From NCBI GenBank assembly GCA_024400275.1, contig JAKSMY010000039.1, positions 1 through 19,151 of the forward strand: a DNA stretch of 19,151 nucleotides, read 5' to 3'. This stretch comes from Paludibacteraceae bacterium. GTDB taxonomy: Bacteria; Bacteroidota; Bacteroidia; Bacteroidales; Paludibacteraceae. This document shows, piece after piece, positions 16,992 through 19,151 of this stretch. How positions within the stretch are numbered: position 1 is the first letter of the stretch; each line of letters begins with the position of its first letter. Under the pieces are notes generated by a model. That model did not search any database, was not told the origin of the DNA, and saw nothing but the letters and a program-made list of their open reading frames with translations. The position numbers were made by a program, and so were the translations under genes.

Positions 16992-17029
16992 ATTAGGAGC
17001 CAAGATGCAGATGCAAATTGGTTCCTAAT
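16992..17029 (+). repeat. 12-bp inverted repeat (possible 3'-UTR hairpin)
   Basis: ATTAGGAGCCAA (16992-17003) pairs with TTGGTTCCTAAT (17018-17029). The single mismatch is a G-U pair in plus-strand RNA, so it would fold in read-through transcripts of the nadB operon. No T-run follows on the plus strand. Confidence 0.5.
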
Positions 17030-17030
17030 C

Positions 17031-17063
17031 CTATACTCATCCTATACTCATCGTATACTTACA
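17031..17063. repeat. 11-bp tandem array, 3 units
   Basis: CTATACTCATC / CTATACTCATC / GTATACTTACA. The first two units are identical. A small hairpin, AGGTC-GCT-GACCT (17063-17075), follows at once. Confidence 0.7.
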
Positions 17064-17102
17064 GGTCGCTGACCTCAAAACTGACGATTATTAAGATTAA
17101 TG

Positions 17103-17486
17103 TTACTTTCTATTCAAAATATATTGCTCATATCCCACCCATGCTGTCAACTTGGTATAAGCATCGTTTATTGTGACTATAATGGGGGTATTCTTGGGAA
17201 TATAACTTGTTAAGCCTTCATCAATTCTATTAAATATAACCGTTACCTTTTGTCCATCTTGCATATATGTGCCAATTGCTCCATCAGTAAGATAACCTGT
17301 AGTTGTGAGTGATACAATCCCCCCATCTTGAAACTTTACAATAATGGTCGTTAATTCATCAATCGTTTTCCACTGAGAATCGACTAATTCTTTATTTGGT
17401 TCTTCATTGTTCTTTTCCTTGCAGGCAGTAAGTGTCATGGAGCAAAGTACCAATGCCATCATGACGAAAAATAAAATCTTTTTCAT
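17103..17486 (-). CDS. Small lipoprotein, unknown function
   Basis: A 127-residue protein from the ATG at 17486. Seven more codons are open upstream, but the lipoprotein signal is best from this Met. The signal peptide MKKILFFVMMALVLCSMTLTAC ends in a lipobox (LTAC), and the mature start CKEKNNEEPNKE is acidic. The rest is a compact beta-rich domain (WKTIDELTTIIVKFQDGG, GTYMQDGQKVTVIFN, ending YEQYILNRK), reminiscent of small lipocalin-like Bacteroidota lipoproteins. It lies 53 bp downstream of another lipoprotein gene and may be co-transcribed. No function is assigned. Confidence 0.8.
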   Translation of the reverse strand: MKKILFFVMMALVLCSMTLTACKEKNNEEPNKELVDSQWKTIDELTTIIVKFQDGGIVSLTTTGYLTDGAIGTYMQDGQKVTVIFNRIDEGLTSYIPKNTPIIVTINDAYTKLTAWVGYEQYILNRK

Positions 17487-17539
17487 TGTTGTGTGAATTT
17501 TAGTCAATATTGATTGAGTAGTAATCTCTCATTAGAGTA

Positions 17540-18241
17540 CTATTTTATATTTAGAAACGTTATTTTTATACAACCATAATCCACTTCATTACAATTGAGA
17601 TACCTTAAGCGAATTTCGCGAATATCAGGATATTGTGTATATCCTACGTTAAACCACTCACCCCATATTCCATAATCGAATGTCGTTTTAGACAGGATGT
17701 TGTTTAGAAAATAATCGTATTCGTAGGTACGAGACTTTCCATCAAACGTAGCATATGGGTGAATGTCAGTGGTAATTAGAAAGGCAGGACCTGACTGAGC
17801 AGCAGAAAATAGCATTTGGGCATTAGTGGGTAATAAACATTTGTTTCCCATTTGGTTGAGCCATAATCGGGCTGTTTTAGGTGTCATCCCTCGATTTGAA
17901 ACGCCATAGGTAATGTGTTTTAATGAATCGTTGTATACACATAATTGAATGGAGTCTTTTTGGTCACGATTGCGATAGGTATAATAGTATTCACGATTAT
18001 AATTGGCAGATCTATCCACTAAAGAATATCCTTTTTCTTTCAATTTTCGGTCAATTACTGATATGGGGAAACCGCAAAGCGGAGTAAAATCTACAACGGT
18101 CAAATATTCAAAATGTTGATTCGTTTCAAAAGGAATAAACTCGTCATCAGATGTTCCAGAAAGTCGAGGGTCATCTTTCACTAAGTCACAAGCGCAACAA
18201 ATGATGGTGCAAAAGGTTAAAAATAAAATTTCTTTTTTCAT
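17540..18241 (-). CDS. Putative lipoprotein, unknown function
   Basis: A 233-residue protein. The N-terminus MKKEILFLTFCTIICCAC is a lipoprotein signal with Cys at position 18, followed by an acidic linker (DLVKDDPRLSGTSDDEF). The mature domain has mixed helices and strands (FPISVIDRKLKEKGYSL, REYYYTYRNRD, KTARLWLNQMG, DYFLNNILSKTTFDYGIW, REIRLRYLNC), with many aromatic residues. I do not recognise a family. It begins about 40 bases after the 3' end of RNA copy 2 and has no clear promoter of its own, so it may depend on read-through from upstream. Confidence 0.78.
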   Translation of the reverse strand: MKKEILFLTFCTIICCACDLVKDDPRLSGTSDDEFIPFETNQHFEYLTVVDFTPLCGFPISVIDRKLKEKGYSLVDRSANYNREYYYTYRNRDQKDSIQLCVYNDSLKHITYGVSNRGMTPKTARLWLNQMGNKCLLPTNAQMLFSAAQSGPAFLITTDIHPYATFDGKSRTYEYDYFLNNILSKTTFDYGIWGEWFNVGYTQYPDIREIRLRYLNCNEVDYGCIKITFLNIK

Positions 18242-18279
18242 AATTTTAATTTTGTTTAATAATTAGTGCATCTTAACAC

Positions 18280-18305
18280 AAAAAAGCGTGAACTTTCGCT
18301 CGCTT
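18280..18305 (-). terminator. Likely terminator of RNA copy 2
   Basis: On the minus strand AAGCG pairs with CGCTT across an imperfect loop, then six T residues (18285-18280). The stem is weaker than in copy 1, but the last 16 nt, GTTCACGCTTTTTTGT, are identical to copy 1. Confidence 0.5.
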
Positions 18306-18505
18306 CATTTGATTCTTTGAGGTTCTCGACTACCATAGTGATCCAAATGTACGCACAAAAACTCACGCCAAAAGCGCGAGCGTGCAAAACCGTACTTGAA
18401 TCACTATTAATTCTTGAAACTGTCGAGATTTCAAAGAATCAAGTTAGCGGATTACAACGCTATTTTTTACTATGTCTTGGCAGGGTCATGCCCTGCGGGA
18501 GAGGT
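18280..18505 (-). ncRNA. Structured RNA, copy 2
   Basis: Read on the minus strand: hairpin GCAGGG/CCCTGC (18496-18480), the motif GACATAGTAAAA, hairpin TAGCG/CGCTA (18462-18445), then a 130-nt rod between 18440 and 18311. The rod has GATTCTTTGA with TCAAAGAATC, CTCGAC with GTCGAG, a lopsided bubble (about 14 against 4 nt), ATAGTGAT with ATCACTAT, GTACG with CGTAC, and a CTCGCGC/GCGTGAG tip. The tip's G-U pair is valid only in minus-strand RNA. A GCG-based hairpin and six T residues end it. The 5' end is uncertain: no TTTG/TAnnTTTG promoter is visible, so it may be read from the HEPN operon. The layout matches the RNA at 1723-1995. The 80-codon plus-strand frame here is not credible as a gene. 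Confidence 0.65.
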
Positions 18506-18576
18506 TAGTTTTCTTTTTTCCTTATATATTTATAGTTGTTTTATATGGCTTTAGTCTCATTGGCGGGGAACTATGG

Positions 18577-18969
18577 TTATTGAATAAGAGATTGCATCTT
18601 CTTTAACAACATCTCTGTCGGTTCAAACAACGGTTTTATGTCATCTTCCGTCCAATCAAACAGATCATCGTAATCTCCAGTTAATCGCATCCGTTGCAAG
18701 TTGGATAATAGACGACCATCTTCTCCACTCAATAAACCTTTCTGCACAAAATCTCGTCCTATGCATAATATGACACCTGCATGAGATTTAACCATCAATT
18801 CACGTGATATCAACAAGGCAGAAGCCATATAATAAGCAGCATAATACAATCTATTGGCAGATAAAGTCCAATGCCCCATAGAAGCATTGTCCTTGGACTC
18901 TTGGAATGCCTTAAATGCCTTTTCTGTACGATATTCAATTATCAATTTGCGATCTTCTGCACTTAACAT
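18577..18969 (-). CDS. HEPN domain protein of a nucleotidyltransferase/HEPN pair
   Basis: A 130-residue all-helical protein. The helix SANRLYYAAYYMASALLIS at 37-55, the KSHAGVI segment at 61-67 and RMRLTGDYDDLF at 93-104 are the usual landmarks of the HEPN family (PF05168 type). No R-x4-6-H motif is visible: the R-x-DY region has Tyr/Asp where nuclease-active HEPN toxins have His. RNase activity is therefore doubtful. The gene overlaps the nucleotidyltransferase gene by 7 bases, the arrangement of HEPN/MNT toxin-antitoxin modules and of related housekeeping pairs. Confidence 0.85.
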   Translation of the reverse strand: MLSAEDRKLIIEYRTEKAFKAFQESKDNASMGHWTLSANRLYYAAYYMASALLISRELMVKSHAGVILCIGRDFVQKGLLSGEDGRLLSNLQRMRLTGDYDDLFDWTEDDIKPLFEPTEMLLKKMQSLIQ

Positions 18970-19151
18970 AAGCGTATTCCTTCTCGTTGAACATTTTGAT
19001 ATAATTCAGTAAACTTGCGACTGTGCCATTCTTGTTTACCATACATAACGGGGTTGATGGATTCTCCTAATCGCCACCCTAAACTAACAAACGGATACCC
19101 ATACTTATCGTAATCTGAATTAGTTGGGTGCTCTGTATCTAACAACACCAA
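18963..19151 (-). CDS. Nucleotidyltransferase (MNT family), C-terminal part only
   Basis: The frame is open to the right edge, so only the last 62 or so residues are present and no start should be placed here. Segments such as YGYPFVSLGWRLGESINPVMY and the ending YQNVQREGIRLC resemble the C-terminal region of Bacteroidota minimal nucleotidyltransferases paired with HEPN proteins. The GSx-DxD catalytic motif would be upstream, outside the window. It overlaps the HEPN gene by 7 bases. Confidence 0.75.
   Translation of the reverse strand: MVLLDTEHPTNSDYDKYGYPFVSLGWRLGESINPVMYGKQEWHSRKFTELYQNVQREGIRLC

Larger units (their letters stand above)
16979..17095. repeat. 12-bp direct repeats bounding a 93-bp segment
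   Basis: ACGATTATTAAG occurs at 16979-16990 and again at 17084-17095. Both copies are preceded at short distance by GCTGAC (16967 and 17068). The enclosed segment holds the 12-bp inverted repeat and the 11-bp array. There is no open frame. It could be a small duplication or a remnant of an insertion. Confidence 0.5.

Noticed and set aside
16851..17063. CRISPR array
   Set aside because: Units are 11 bp, contiguous and without spacers, and no cas genes are present.
18266..18508. Plus-strand 80-codon frame
   Set aside because: It lies across the rod of RNA copy 2, whose G-U pairing favours the minus strand, and has no promoter or protein-like composition.

Overview
This window comes from the Bacteroidota, most likely the order Bacteroidales. 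The evidence is the repeated Bacteroidota-type promoter (TTTG, about 20 bases, then TAnnTTTG), the lack of Shine-Dalgarno sites, lipoproteins, repeat-rich secreted proteins ending in a type IX secretion (T9SS) sorting domain, and a uronate operon typical of gut polysaccharide degraders. Genus cannot be read from the sequence. Several intergenic regions carry degenerate 11-bp tandem repeats. There are no tRNA or rRNA genes, insertion sequences or CRISPR arrays.

Layout. 1-1623 (minus): two exported proteins with LPP20-like features in an operon; the downstream one runs off the left edge and has no stop in the window. 1723-1995 (minus): a structured RNA with its own promoter and terminator. 2051-8233 (minus): a four-gene surface operon with promoter and terminator. 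It reads: a 1118-residue repeat protein, a 317-residue InlB/Listeria-Bacteroides repeat protein, a 265-residue protein carrying a T9SS sorting domain, and an outer-membrane beta-barrel. 8296-10567 (minus): a Ca/Na antiporter and the GTPase YchF. 10612-14376 (plus): uxaB-uxaA-comF, overlapping genes driven from a promoter interlocked with that of ychF. 14388-16841 (plus): nadB and an overlapping cytoplasmic NlpC/P60 peptidase. 16842-17102: a convergent gap full of short repeats. 17103-18241 (minus): two small lipoproteins. 18280-18505 (minus): a second structured RNA resembling the first. 18577-19151 (minus): a HEPN/nucleotidyltransferase pair cut by the right edge.

Two things stand out. First, the three secreted repeat proteins look like one large T9SS adhesin divided into three polypeptides. 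Each has its own signal peptide, only the last has the sorting domain, and both divisions fall at the same point inside an InlB-like repeat. One protein ends with the first strands of a repeat and the next begins with the remainder. This suggests non-covalent head-to-tail assembly by split-repeat complementation, with the barrel as outer-membrane partner. Second, two dispersed RNAs share a 5' motif, a long rod-shaped hairpin of about 130 nt with unrelated sequence, and an identical 16-nt stretch at the 3' terminator. That pattern suggests a multicopy non-coding RNA family with conserved ends and a variable rod.
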